From Salvelinus alpinus (taxonomy: Eukaryota > Chordata > Actinopteri > Salmoniformes > Salmonidae), in NCBI RefSeq assembly GCF_045679555.1, contig NC_092091.1, positions 84,387,657 through 84,451,656 of the forward strand: a DNA stretch of 64,000 bases. The letters are read 5' to 3'. Under the pieces are notes generated by a model that was given only the letters and a program-made list of their open reading frames with translations, made no database searches and was not told the DNA's origin. Both the position numbers and the translations under genes were made by a program. Below, piece after piece: positions 11,095 to 22,538 of the stretch. Position 1 is the first letter of the stretch. Each line of letters opens with the position of its first letter.

Positions 11095-14000
11095 TTAGTA
11101 AGGATCAGACTGTATAGGCTATATTACATGTATTTAGTGTATTATTGGGGCAGCAGGGTAGTGGTTAGAATGTTATGTAAGGATCAGACTGTATAGACTA
11201 TATTACATGTATTTAGTGTATTATTGGGACAGCAGGGTAGCCTAGTGGTTAGAATGTTATGTAAGGATCAGACTGTATAGACTATATTACATGTATTTAG
11301 TGTATTATTGGGGCGGCAGGGTAGCCTAGTGGTTAGAATGTTATGTAAGGATCAGACTGTATAGACTATATTACATGTATTTAGTGTATTACTGGGGTGG
11401 CAGGGTAGTGGTTAGAGTGTTATGTAAGGATCAGACTGTATAGACTATATTACATGTATTTAGTGTATTATTGGGGCAGCAGGGTAGTGGTTAGAATGTT
11501 ATGTAAGGATCAGACTGTATAGACTATATTACATGTATTTAGTGTATTATTGGGGTGGCAGGGTAGCCTAGTGGTTAGAATGTTATGTAAGGATCAGACT
11601 GTATAGACTATATTACATGTATTTAGTGTATTATTGGGGCGGCAGGGTAGCCTAGTGGTTAGAATGTTATGTAAGGATCAGACTGTATAGGCTATATTAC
11701 ATGTATTTAGTGTATTATTGGGGTGGCAGGGTAGTGGTTAGAATGTTATGTAAGGATCAGACTGTATAGGCTATATTACATGTATATAGTGTATAATTGG
11801 GGTGGCAGGGTAGTGGTTAGAATGTTATGTAAGGATCAGACTGTATAGACTATATTACATGTATTTAGTGTATTATTGGGGCGGCAGGGTAGCCTAGTGG
11901 TTAGAATGTTATGTAAGGATCAGACTGTATAGACTATATTACATGTATTTAGTGTATTATTGGGGCTGGAGGGTAGCCTAGTGGTTAGAATGTTATGTAA
12001 GGATCAGACTGTATAGGCTATATTACATGTATTTAGTGTATTATTGGGGCTGCAGGGTAGCCTAGTGGTTAGAATGTTATGTAAGGATCAGACTGTATAG
12101 GCTATATTACATGTATTTAGTGTATTATTGGGGCTGCAGGGTAGCCTAGTGGTTAGAATGTTATGTAAGGATCAGACTGTATAGGCTATATTACATGTAT
12201 TTAGTGTATTATTGGGGCGGCAGGGTAGCCTAGTGGTTAGAATGTTATGTAAGGATCAGACTGTATAGGCTATATTACATGTATTTAGTGTATTATTGGG
12301 GCGGCAGGGTAGCCTAGTGGTTAGAATGTTATGTAAGGATCAGACTGTATAGGCTATATTACATGTATTTAGTGTATTATTGGGGTGGCAGGGTAGCCTA
12401 GTGGTTAGAATGTTATGTAAGGATCAGACTGTATAGGCTATATTACATGTATTTAGTGTATTATTGGGGCGGCAGGGTAGTGGTTAGAATGTTATGTAAG
12501 GATCAGACTGTATAGACTATATTACATGTATTTAGTGTATTATTGGGGCGGCAGGGTAGTGGTTAGAATGTTATGTAAGGATCAGACTGTATAGACTATA
12601 TTACATGTATTTAGTGTATTATTGGGGCAGCAGGGTAGTGGTTAGAATGTTATGTAAGGATCAGACTGTATAGACTATATTACATGTATATAGTGTATTA
12701 TTGGGGTGGCAGGGTAGCCTAGTGGTTAGAATGTTATGTAAGGATCAGACTGTATAGACTATATTACATGTATTTAGTGTATTATTGGGGTGGCAGGGTA
12801 GCCTAGTGGTTAGAATGTTATGTAAGGATCAGACTGTATAGGCTATATTACATGTATTTAGTGTATTATTGGGGCGGCAGGGTAGCCTAGTGGTTAGAAT
12901 GTTATGTAAGGATCAGACTGTATAGACTATATTACATGTATTTAGTGTATTATTGGGGCGGCAGGGTAGCCTAGTGGTTAGAATGTTATGTAAGGATCAG
13001 ACTGTATAGACTATATTACATGTATTTAGTGTATTATTGGGGCAGCAGGGTAGCCTAGTGGTTATAATGTTATGTAAGGATCAGACTGTACAGACTATAT
13101 TACATGTATTTAGTGTATTATTGGGGCAGCAGGGTAGCCTAGTGGTTAGAATGTTATGTAAGGATCAGACTGTATAGACTATATTACATGTATTTAGTGT
13201 ATTATTGGGGCAGCAGGGTAGTGGTTAGAATGTTATGTAAGGATCAGACTGTATAGGCTATATTACATGTATTTAGTGTATTATTGGGGCAGCAGGGTAG
13301 CCTAGTGGTTAGAATGTTATGTAAGGATCAGACTGTATAGGCTATATTACATGTATTTAGTGTATTATTGGGGTGGCAGGGTAGTGGTTAGAACGTTATG
13401 TAAGGATCAGACTGTATAGACTATATTACATGTATATAGTGTATTATTGGGCGGCAGGGTAGTGGTTAGAATGTTATGTAAGGATCAGACTGTATAGGCT
13501 ATATTACATGTATTTAGTGTATTATTGGGGCAGCAGGGTAGCCTAGTGGTTAGAATGTTATGTAAGGATCAGACTGTATAGGCTATATTACATGTATTTA
13601 GTGTATTATTGGGGCAGCAGGGTAGCCTAGTGGTTAGAATGTTATGTAAGGATCAGACTGTATAGACTATATTACATGTATTTAGTGTATTATTGGGGCA
13701 GCAGGGTAGTGGTTAGAATGTTATGTAAGGATCAGACTGTATAGGCTATATTACATGTATTTAGTGTATTATTGGGGCAGCAGGGTAGCCTAGTGGTTAG
13801 AATGTTATGTAAGGATCAGACTGTATAGGCTATATTACATGTATTTAGTGTATTATTGGGGCAGCAGGGTAGTGGTTAGAATGTTATGTAAGGATCAGAC
13901 TGTATAGACTATATTACATGTATATAGTGTATTATTGGGCGGCAGGGTAGCCTAGTGGTTAGAATGTTATGTAAGGATCAGACTGTATAGACTATATTAC

Positions 14001-15055
14001 ATGTATTTAGTGTATTATTGGGGTGGCAGGGTAGTGGTTAGAATGGTATGTAAGGATCAGACTGTATAGGCTATATTACATGTATTTAGTGTATTATTGG
14101 GGCGGCAGGGTAGTGGTTAGAATGTTATGTAAGGATCAGACTGTATAGACTATATTACATGTATTTAGTGTATTATCGGGGCGGCAGGGTAGTGGTTAGA
14201 ATGTTATGTAAGGATCAGACTGTATAGGCTATATTACATGTATTTAGTGTATTATTGGGGCAGCAGGGTAGCCTAGTGGTTAGAATGTTATGTAAGGATC
14301 AGACTGTATAGGCTATACAGTAATCCCTCGTTTATCGCGGGGGTTACGTTCCGAAAATGACCCGCGATAAGTGAAATCCGCGAAATAGAAAACTTTTTTT
14401 TTTTTTACAATTAGCAACTATTACATGTATACAAATACAGTGACTCACGTGTAGGCCGTTTCGTCGACATTATGGGTTTAGGAGATGTTCGAAATTACAA
14501 GATAATTTGGCCAACTTAATGTAAATTTGCCAAGCTGTTTTATGTACGTACACATAACTGCACGAGACGACAAAATGATAGCACAATTCGTAGCATGTTT
14601 TGATACAAGAAGCGGGAGTGAGTTTTTAGCGAATCAGAATGCAGAGCACAATGCACCAAAAAAAAAAAAAAAATGCATTATGAAAATCCGCGAAATAGCG
14701 AATCCGCGATAAGTGAACCGCGAAGTGGTGAGGGATCACTGTATTACATTTATTTAGTGTATTATTGGGGCGGCAGGGTAGTGGTTAGAATGTTATGTAA
14801 GGATCAGACTGTACAGACTATATTACATTTATTTAGTGTATTATTGGGGCGGCAGGGTAGTGGTTAGAATGTTATGTAAGGATCAGACTGTATAGGCTAT
14901 ATTACATGTATTTAGTGTATTATTGGGGCAGCAGGGTAGTGGTTAGAATGTTATTTAAGGATCAGACTGTATAGGCTATATTACATGTATTTAGTGTATT
15001 ATCGGGGCAGCAGGGTAGCCTAGTGGTTATAATGTTATGTAAGGATCAGACTGTA
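11095..15055. repeat. 79/84-bp macrosatellite carrying a SINE A box, about 43 copies
   Basis: Each unit reads TTAGTGTATTATTGGGGCGG, CAGGGTAG(CCTAG)TGGTTAGA, ATGTTATGTAAGGATCAGAC, then TGTATAGACTATATTACATG. GGGGCGGCAGGGTAGCCTAG TGGTTAGA is the head of a salmonid tRNA-derived SINE. TAGCCTAGTGG fits the Pol III A-box consensus TRGYNNANNGG. By hand count about 24 units keep CCTAG (84 bp) and the rest lack it (79 bp), which destroys the box. A MITE interrupts the array at 14318-14741. About five units survive in copy B (54300-54715). Confidence 0.93.
14318..14741. mobile_element. pogo/Tigger-like MITE
   Basis: A 424-bp element with imperfect terminal inverted repeats (CAGTAATCCCTCGTTTATCG on the left, GGTGAGGGATCACTG on the right), bounded by TA on both sides. 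The ends also carry related internal CCGCGATAAGTGAA motifs. It holds no transposase; the 61-codon ORF inside is not credible. It sits in the middle of one macrosatellite unit, so it inserted after the array formed. The pogo/Tigger assignment is based on the CAG end and TA target. Confidence 0.75.
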
Positions 15056-16080
15056 TAAATGCCAAGTACTAAGAATGAAGAGTCAGTTCTTCCATGGAAT
15101 TGCTTGGCTTTGTTACTGTTTGTAATAAAGTCTAATTTAATTCACAGGTTCCGGTATTGGTGAAATATTTGATTCAATATTTTCCACAACAGTTAATGTG
15201 TATAGACTGCAAGAACTTTGAAATTAAGTTGTTTTCAAGTCATCTTAACAACAACCCGAAAATAAATATTTAAAACTTTCAACTAAAACCAAACGTATAT
15301 TTGACGTGGGGTATAGTCTTCTTTTCAACGTCTTTTCAATTACATTTAGCTAGGTGGTATAGCCCAATGTCAAAACACAGTTTTAAAGTGTCCAAATCAA
15401 TAACCAATATGCAGAAACAGTTTGTGATATTGAAAACCTAAACATAAAATATACCATCTGCACAAACATCTGCAACAATAATCATATTACTTGTATTTTT
15501 TAAAACAAGCACCTTTTAAAATGCACAAGCACCAGAAACACTGTTGTTTTGACAAGTAGCAATAAATCACTGATATCAATTAGGGGGAAATCAGGTTGTA
15601 TGTGCTGTTGAAACTAACACGACTAAACAAACACATGGAAATGGGAGATATATTTTACCTCACTGGTTAGAGGACAACCTGCAGAAGACAGTCAGCTACA
15701 TTTTGGAGTGATGCCTTTCAATTTAGAGGTCGCTAAACAAAGGAACGAAACACTTATTTGTCATCACTCATCGATATCATGTTGAAATCATTTGCGTGAG
15801 AGTGGGGAGATGAGGTTGCATGTCATGTTAAAACAGCTCAAAAACCAGATGGAATCTGGGAATAATGTGTACATCACTGGTTAGAGGACAACTTGTAGAA
15901 AACAGCGAGCTACATTTTGATTCAAGTGGGTCACCAATGCTGTAAGTGTAACACAGCTCTTTTTTTGTTAGTCACTTTTTGTTAAATCACATAAATAGTC
16001 CTCTTTCAATTCAGAGCCTGGATTTTTCCCCTGATGAGGCTAATATCCATACCATGCTGAAATCAACTGAACAGGGGGCA
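15056..16080. other. ZNF-A 3' flank
   Basis: Mostly single-copy. The stretch from about 15105 to 15725 has no counterpart in copy B, where the flanks join near 54765. The remainder (15726-16080) aligns with 54766-55120. No gene seen. Confidence 0.6.
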
Positions 16081-16088
16081 AACGTTTA

Positions 16089-16350
16089 GTGTTCTACATT
16101 GTGACATTATTAAAATACTCCTTCTACAATGTTAAAACATTCTACATTGTGACATCATTAAAATACTCCTACTACAATGTTAAAACATTCTACATTGTGA
16201 CATCATTAAAATACTCCTACTACAATGTTAAAACATTCTACATTGTGACATCATTAAAATACTCCTACTACAATGTGAAAACATTCTACATTGTGACATC
16301 ATTAAAATACTCCTACTACAATGTTAAAACATTCTACATTGTGACATAAT
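16089..16350. repeat. 48-bp repeat in the ZNF 3' flank
   Basis: The unit is ACATTCTACATTGTGACATC then ATTAAAATACTCCTACTACA then ATGTTAAA, about 5.5 copies. Forms of it follow the stop codon of every zinc-finger exon here (25430-25545, 55125-55385, and a degenerate reversed form at 34515-34580). It is thus an old component of the ZNF 3' UTR or flank. Confidence 0.92.
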
Positions 16351-16376
16351 TTCATTGATATCATGAAACAACTCCT

Positions 16377-17846
16377 TCATGTATGTATTTTCTGATGTTT
16401 GATCAGAGATCTTTTATCAGAGTATCGCTTGTCACATTGATCACAGCTATGAGGTTTCTCTCCTGGGTGTGTTCTCTGGTGTATAGTCATATAGCTAGAT
16501 GTAGTAAAGCTCTTCCCACATTGACCACAGCTATAAGATTTCTCTCCTGTGTGTGTTCTCTGGTGTACAATCAGATGGCTAGATGTAGTAAAACTTTTCC
16601 CACATTGATCACAGCTATAAGGTTTCTCTCCTGTGTGTGTTCTCTGGTGTATAATCCGATGGCTGGATGTAGTAAAACTCTTCCCACATTGTTCACAACT
16701 ATACGGTTTCTCTCCTGTGTGTGTTCTCTGGTGTGATACCAGGTTGCTTGACTGAGTAAAACTCTTCCCACATTGATCACAGCTGTAAGGTTTCTCTCCT
16801 GAGTGTTTTCTCTGGTGCGATAAGAGGCTGCTTGACTGAGTAAAACTCTTCCCACATTGATCACAGCTATACGATTTGTCTCCTGTGTGTGTTCTCTGGT
16901 GTACAATCCGATGGCTAGATGTAGTAAAACTCTTCCCACATTGATCACAGCTATAAGGTTTCTCTCCAGTGTGAATTCTCATGTGTACTTTTAGTGAATT
17001 TGATCTTAAGTAACTCTTCCCACAATCAAAACAGTGGTGAGATTTCTCTCCTGTGTGTACTCGCTGGTGTATTTTAAGTTCTGATGAAGATTTGCAACAT
17101 TTCCCACAGTCAGAGCAGCAGTGAGATTTCTTCCCTGTGGGTCTCCTCTGGTGTTTCTTGAGGTGTTCTGATCTGGAGGGACTCTTCTCTGCCTCGTCAG
17201 CTTCATGATGTTGTTGAGGCTCCCCAGAGGATCCACGATAGTCACGTCTCTCTCCTGTTAGCTTCATGATGTTGTTGAGGCTCCCCAGAGGATCCACGAT
17301 AGTCACGTCTCTCTCCTGTTAGCTTCATGATGTTGTTGAGGCTCCCCAGAGGATCCACGATAGTCACGTCTCTCTCCTGTTAGCATCATGATGTTGAGGC
17401 TCCCCAGAGGATCCACGATAGTCACGTCTCTCTCCTGTTAGCATCATGATGTTGTTGAGGCTCCCCAGAGGATCCACGATAGTCACGTCTCTCTCCTGTT
17501 AGCATCATGATGTTGAGGCTCCCCAGAGGATCCACGATAGTCACGTCTCTCTCCTGTTAGCATCATGTTGTTGAGGCTCCCCAGAGGATCCACGATAGTC
17601 ACGTCTCTCTCCTGTTAGCTTCATGATGTTGAGGCTCCCCAGAGGATTCACGATAGTCACGTCTCTCTCCTGTTAGCATCATGATGTTGAGGCTCCCCAG
17701 AGGATCCACGATAGTCACGTCTCTCTCCTGTTAGCATCATAATGTTGAGGCTCCCCAGAGGATCCACGATAGTCACGTCTCTCTCCTGTTAGCTTCATGA
17801 TGTTGTTGAGGCTCCCCAGAGGATCCACGATAGTCACGTCTCTGTC
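16377..17846 (-). CDS. ZNF-A exon 2: nine-finger C2H2 array
   Basis: Minus strand. The exon encodes a linker (GERRDYRGSSGEPQQHHEAD), then nine C2H2 fingers with TGEKP/TGEKS linkers, mostly [14 protein letters not shown], ending with [19 protein letters not shown] and a stop at 16377-16379. All nine keep both Cys and both His. The product would be a nuclear DNA-binding protein; targets cannot be read. The best acceptor (GTTGTTCACACAG) puts the exon start at 17846, but the next 650 bp repeat the exon start 11 times in 58-61 bp steps. By my phase arithmetic, exon 1 (phase 1) splices in frame and stays open only with the acceptor-like copy at 17254; from 17846 the frame is wrong. With 17254 the protein would be about 465 residues. 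It is functional only if the weak internal site is used. Confidence 0.75.
17200..17846. repeat. 58-61 bp minisatellite made from the ZNF-A exon 2 start, 11 copies
   Basis: Minus-strand unit: AGAGAGACGTGACTATCGTG, GATCCTCTGGGGAGCCTCAA, CA(ACA)TCATGAAGCTAACAGG. Each copy reproduces the first about 58 bp of ZNF exon 2 plus an AACAG|GAGAG acceptor-like junction. ZNF-D (33867) has the single ancestral copy. Every unit is 1 mod 3 long, so each shifts the frame. Confidence 0.92.
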
Positions 17847-18224
17847 CTGTGTGAACAACAAGTCAGACAGATGGTTAAAGGCCCACAACAGCAGAAATCC
17901 ACTGTAAAAGGTGATGCCAACAGCGTAGCCATGATATTGTACAACAATTGACGTCTGTAATGAATGTTAAAATTATTTGACAATTGTCTTAAGACAGTCA
18001 GGTGAGCAACAAGTCATATTTTGTCTTGTTTTCACATTAGTAGTAACATCGATGATTGTAGGCTAGAAATAAGTTATTACAGTTGCTGAACCCCTAAGCG
18101 GTGTTCCAGGCAACCTTTGGTCACCAATATAGGCCCCTTTCTGTGTTTGCTAAAATAGACGCACGAAGGCAATGCACACGCAATTTGGTTGCAGAAACTC
18201 CTCAATGCTAATGCGAAACCGCTA

Positions 18225-18870
18225 GTTATACCAATAACATAGACCTACTGTAGGACCCATAACTTCACCTGACAACAACATAGATCTACTGTAGGACCCA
18301 TAACTTCACCTAACAATAACATAGACCTACTGTAGGACCCATAACTTCCCCTGACAACAACATAGATCTACTGTAGGACCCATAACTTCACCTAACAATA
18401 ACATAGACCTACTGTAGGACCCAGAACTTCACCTAACAATAACATAGACCTACTGCAGGACCCATAACTTCACCTAACAACAACATGGACCTACTGTAGG
18501 ACCCAGAACTTCACCTGACAACAACATGGACCTACTGTAGGACCCATAACTTCACCTGACAACAACATAAACCTACTGTAGGAGCCAGAACTTCACCTAA
18601 CAACAACATATACCTACTGTAGGAGCCAGAACTTCACCTAACAATAACATAGACCTACTGTAGGACCCAGAACTTCACCTAACAACAACATAGACATACT
18701 GTAGGACCCATAACTTAACCTAACAATAACATAGACCTACTGTAGGACCCAGAACTTCACCTAACAATAACATAGACCTACTGTAGGACCCAGAACTTCA
18801 CCTAACAACAACATAGACATACTGTAGGACCCATTACTTCACCTAACAATAACATAGACCTAGGATTATA
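18225..18870. repeat. 41-42 bp minisatellite, about 15 copies, in the ZNF-A intron
   Basis: Units CATAGACCTACTGTAGGACC then CATAACTTCACCTAACAA(T/C)AA, with ATA/AGA and GAC/GAT variants. Confidence 0.9.
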
Positions 18871-19120
18871 AATCATTTAATATTTCAGGTGAAACATGGA
18901 AACTAAAATGTCTTTGTCATGACATTTCATGACATTTCCTAACCTGATCACCAGATAATTTTGTGAATAATCCCACTAGGCTACTCTGTAATGTGTTGTC
19001 ATTCTAAATGTCCCGAATGAAGGAAAATAGCTCTGTGTGTTGTGCAATAGCCTATCCATCAAGTAACAGTTCTCTACACATTATGAGCTAAGTATCTCCG
19101 TGTCCAAACAGAGTAACGAG

Positions 19121-19308
19121 ACGCGACTGTAAATCAAGCAGACAGTAACATTATAAATGTATTCATAGTGTAGTGAATTCAGGGGGAAGCCCTGAGCTGA
19201 ACTCAAACCTGGTCACGCGACTGTAAATCAAGCAGACAGTAACATTATAAATGTATTCATAGTGTAGTGAATTCAGGGGGAAGCCCTGAGCTGAACTCAA
19301 ACCTGGTC
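19121..19308. repeat. 94-bp tandem duplication
   Basis: Two adjacent, essentially identical copies start at 19121 and 19215 (ACGCGACTGTAAATCAAGCA...). This points to a recent slip event. Confidence 0.9.
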
Positions 19309-19834
19309 CATCAAGTAACAGTGAGAGTGGTTACATTTCTCCAGCCCCCATCCCTCAGCTGTTTACCAAACCAAGTCTCAGGCAGGCATTTTGTTGCTGT
19401 TTAAATCCTAGGTTGTCCCTTTAAAAAAGCCAAATCAACCAATCTGCAGTTCAAAACAATAACAAAGACGTCATTCCACCACTGTTTTGGTCATAAGATG
19501 ATGGATGGGGCTGGAGAAATGTAACTCTCTCAAATTCATAGACAGACCTATGGATGCAAGGACTGACCATCGATGATATCAACATTATAGTTTTAACCAT
19601 GTTGAAGCTATACAGTGTTGGTTTACTATGTTTCTAAACATTGGCCTTAAAAAAGCTTGTTTGGGGTTCTGATGTGGTACAACAGTTGAACTAAGCTCAT
19701 GAGGCATGTGTTATATTCTTCAAGAATCAATGGCTATAAATAATATAAATGTAGCAATTGCATATTTCCCCTTTAACACCACACATCAGTTCAACAACTG
19801 CAGTTTGTTCCTCTGGTTTTAAGACAGTACTTAC

Positions 19835-20354
19835 TAGTGTTAATCACGGCCCGGTTTCTCAAAACCATCTTACGGAGAAGTTCACCGTCAGAACCATAGG
19901 AGGCCTTAAGATGCCTTTGGGAAACCGGGCCCAGATGTCCAGTTTCCTCCTCTTCGTCCTCCTCCTCCTTTTTCGATGTGACAGTCATCTCCCCCTCCTC
20001 TTTCACTCCAAAAACTGCATCCTCCTCTCTCTCCGCCCCCTCTTCTTTTACTGTAACATCCTCCTCTCTCTCCGCCTCCTCTTCTTTCACTGTAACATCC
20101 TCCTCTCTCTCCGCCCCCTCTTCTTTTACTGTAACATCCTCCTCTCTCTCCGCCTCCTCCTCTTTCACTCTGAACGAGTCTTCCTTTTCTTCCACAGAAA
20201 CGTCTTTCTCTTCTTCTTTCACGGTAACAGCCTCACCCTCTACTTGTTTTTGTATTGTAACATCCTTCTCTTCCTCCTCCTCTTTCAGGAGAGCTTCTTT
20301 CTCCGTCCAGAAGACCTCTTTTTTAGCAGGAGGAGAGTAGCTTAGTGAACTCAT
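19835..20354 (-). CDS. ZNF-A exon 1: acidic N-terminal exon
   Basis: Minus strand, ATG at 20354, opening MSSLSYSPPAKKEVFW. It ends ACACTA before the donor GTAAGT, in phase 1 after 173 codons. It is dominated by VKEEE/EREED acidic blocks and has no KRAB or SCAN motif. Residues about 65-112 are a 13-residue coding repeat (VKEEGAEREEDVT, four copies), and the 3' part holds GHLGPVSQRHLKAS. This architecture belongs to the large salmonid two-exon ZNF family. Frame is intact. The 39-bp coding repeat is probably length-polymorphic. Confidence 0.85.
20018..20160. repeat. 39-bp coding repeat in ZNF-A exon 1
   Basis: About four near-perfect copies (plus strand TCCGCCCCCTCTTCTTTTAC then TGTAACATCCTCCTCTCTC). 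It keeps frame (13 codons) and lengthens the acidic domain; ZNF-B and ZNF-D lack it. Confidence 0.88.
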
Positions 20355-20539
20355 GGTCGGGGATGTTCGCTAGCTAGCATTAGCGACTAGCCTAGTTCTG
20401 AGCTAATTTAGCAAACCAGCTAGCTGACAAACAACGTAATTATATAATTAAATGGGCCAACAAGCACATACGACAGAAGTGTGTTTAAAACACAGCGACT
20501 AATATACACCATAACAGTGTAAAGAGCGTGAATGTTGTA

Positions 20540-20660
20540 GATATGTTTGCTAGAAAGCTACCGAGCTGTCTGACTAACTGTTGTTGTTGAAGGAGCGTCC
20601 CGTCCACTAGATTATACGTCACACTGGCAGCATCGCCTGAACCTAAAAGACGCACATCGC
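20540..20660 (-). promoter_or_regulatory. Conserved ZNF promoter block (ZNF-A)
   Basis: On the minus strand, GTGTGACGTATAATCTAGTG and GACGGGACGC lie about 250 bp before the ATG. Closely matching blocks precede ZNF-B (24300-24390) and ZNF-D (29870-29960). TGACGTAT is a CRE-like half site. A second shared stretch (CAACTGCGTTGCCCACTCCA) lies just upstream. Promoter function is inferred from position and conservation. Confidence 0.55.
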
Positions 20661-20699
20661 CATCTGCTGCCTGGAGTGGGCAACGCAGTTGAGGAACCA

Positions 20700-21045
20700 A
20701 AAGTTTATTTTTCATGTATTTCATAAAAGTTGATTATTATATTAAGTCGTTCAAATAAAAGCATGTGTTGATTGAGTCGTTTTTAATGAGTGGTAATTTA
20801 AAACAAACTTTAGACCCACTACATATTTGCATGGAACAATACTTCTGACATGGATAATTTTGACCCCAGAAGCATATCTTTTATCAGAGCCAAAATGTGG
20901 TTAATTTAATTCTTCATGACTTTGTCAATCAACTTGTTCTTAATTCATCTAAATCATGGTTTAGTGTTTCTGTATCAATATGGACTTTTAACAAACTCAA
21001 ATCCTTTGGAGTAATTTTGACTCCAGCCAAAAGCTCCTTTGATAA
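20700..21045. repeat. Inverted-duplicate flank of the ZNF cluster
   Basis: Sequence here (for example AAACAAACTTTAGACCCACT and AACTTGTTCTTAATTCATCT) recurs in opposite orientation at 34590-34900, downstream of ZNF-D. It shows that the ZNF-A and ZNF-D sides arose by inverted duplication. Confidence 0.75.
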
Positions 21046-21059
21046 ATAGGACGTTTATT

Positions 21060-21200
21060 TCAAATCAAAATCAAATCACATTTTATTGGTCACATACACG
21101 TGTTTAGCAAATGTTATTGCGGGTGTAACAAAATGCTTGTGGTTCTAGCTCCGACAGTGCAGTATATTTCACAACATATACCCAATACACACAAATCAAA
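21060..21200. mobile_element. Salmonid interspersed repeat fragment (LINE-like end)
   Basis: AAATCAAAATCAAATCACAT then TTTATTGGTCACATACACGT is a very common salmonid repeat end with an AAATCAAAT tail. Only about 140 bp is recognisable. Confidence 0.6.
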
Positions 21201-21410
21201 GTATTTGAATGTAGGTTTCTCTGTAGACATGATCCATCCCACCAGAGGGTGGAGTGGCACCTGTATCAGTGGTTTTGACCAGATAGACACCTGCAGACAC
21301 ACAGTATAGTGCCTCCCATGCACTCTCCTAAGATTGGACTTTTCTATACCACGTATCACATGACTGTGTACAAAACTGCCAATGGAAGAAAACACTGCCA
21401 GTGTAATACA

Positions 21411-22108
21411 GTGCATTCGTTAAGTATTCAGACCCTTCACTTTTTCCACATTTAGTTACATTACAGCCTCATTCTAAAATTGAAGATTTTTTTCCCCCTC
21501 ATCAATCTACACACAATACCCCAAAATGACAAACCAAAAACAGTTTAGACATTTTTTCAAATGTATTTACTTAAGTATTCAGACCCTTTGCTTTGAGACC
21601 CGAAATTGAGCTCAGATGCATCCTGATTCCATTGATCATCCTTGAGATGTTTCTACAACTTGATTGGAGTCCACCTGTGGTAAATTCAATTGATTGGACA
21701 TGATTTGGAAAGGCACACACCTGTCTATATAAAGTCCCACAGTTTACAGTGCATGTCAGAGCAAAAACCAAGCCATGAGGTCAAAGGAATTGTCCGTAGA
21801 GCTCTGAGACAGGATTGTGTCGAGGCACAGATCTGGGGAAAGGTACCAAAAAATGTCTGCAGCATTGACGGTCCCCAAGAACACAATGGCTGCCATCATT
21901 CTTAAATGGAAGAAGTTTGGAACCACCAATACTCTTTCTAGAGCTGGCCGCCCGGCCAAACTGATAAATCGGGGGAGAAGGGCCTTGGTCAGGGAGGTGA
22001 ACAAGAACCCGATGTTCACTCTGACAGAGCTCCAGATTTCCTCTGTGGAGACGGGAGAACCTTCCAGAAGGACAACCATCTCTGCAGCACTCCACCAATC
22101 AGGCCTTA
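21411..22108 (+). mobile_element. Tc1-like transposon, 5' half
   Basis: It begins with the terminal repeat ACAGTGCATTCGTTAAGTAT then TCAGACCC and runs through the 5' non-coding region. The N-terminal transposase region follows: helix-turn-helix segment near 21780-22100, readable as VPKNTMAAIILKWKKFGTTN and AGRPAKL. It breaks at about 22108, well before the catalytic domain, so it cannot transpose. The frame is also disrupted upstream. Confidence 0.85.
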
Positions 22109-22299
22109 ATGTAGCAATGATTAAATTGTCAACATTTATTTCAATGGACAATTCTGTGAACTGTTCTGTGAAAGGTGTCGGCTAGAGATGACTTGCAGGA
22201 GCTTGCAGGGATTTGTAGTCTTGCATGTCGTCTACTTTGATGCTAATTAGCATTTTCAAATCCGAGAGTAAAGAGAGACAAATATATTGATAAAAGTAT

Positions 22300-22538
22300 T
22301 TGTATTTAGTATAGATCCCATTTAGTTCCTGCCAAGGCAGCAGCTACTCTTCCTGGGGTTTATTATGGATCCCCGTTAGTTCCTGCCAAGGCAGCAGCTC
22401 CTCTTCCTGGGGTCCAGCAAAATTAAAGGCAGTTATACAATTTTAAAAACATTACAATAAATTCACAAAAAATAGTGCACTAACATTACACAAAGTGAAC
22501 TCAAGTCTGACAGCCCAAACAAAAACACACATTCTCAG
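22300..22538. mobile_element. Salmonid interspersed repeat fragment with a short tandem duplication
   Basis: GTTCCTGCCAAGGCAGCAGC occurs twice about 60 bp apart, followed by CTTCCTGGGGTCCAGCAAAA and an AT-rich tail. This resembles the 3' part of an abundant salmonid LINE-like repeat. Its family name is not certain. It abuts the ZNF-B stop codon. Confidence 0.55.

Larger units (their letters stand above)
17854..19834 (-). other. ZNF-A intron
   Basis: It contains a 41-42 bp repeat at 18225-18870 (about 15 copies of CATAGACCTACTGTAGGACC, then CAGAACTTCACCTAACAA). A 94-bp direct duplication follows at 19121-19308. A CCCTTTAAAAAAGCC-type stretch near 19340-19480 recurs inverted in the ZNF-D intron near 32740-32900. 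The terminal part near the acceptor also matches the ZNF-D intron (33700-33866). Confidence 0.8.

Noticed and set aside
11095-15055. tRNA gene cluster
   Set aside because: Only an A-box-bearing SINE head is present; there is no B box or cloverleaf in the unit.
19758-20345. Plus-strand ORF of 195 codons
   Set aside because: It is antisense to ZNF-A exon 1, which has conserved splice sites and start.
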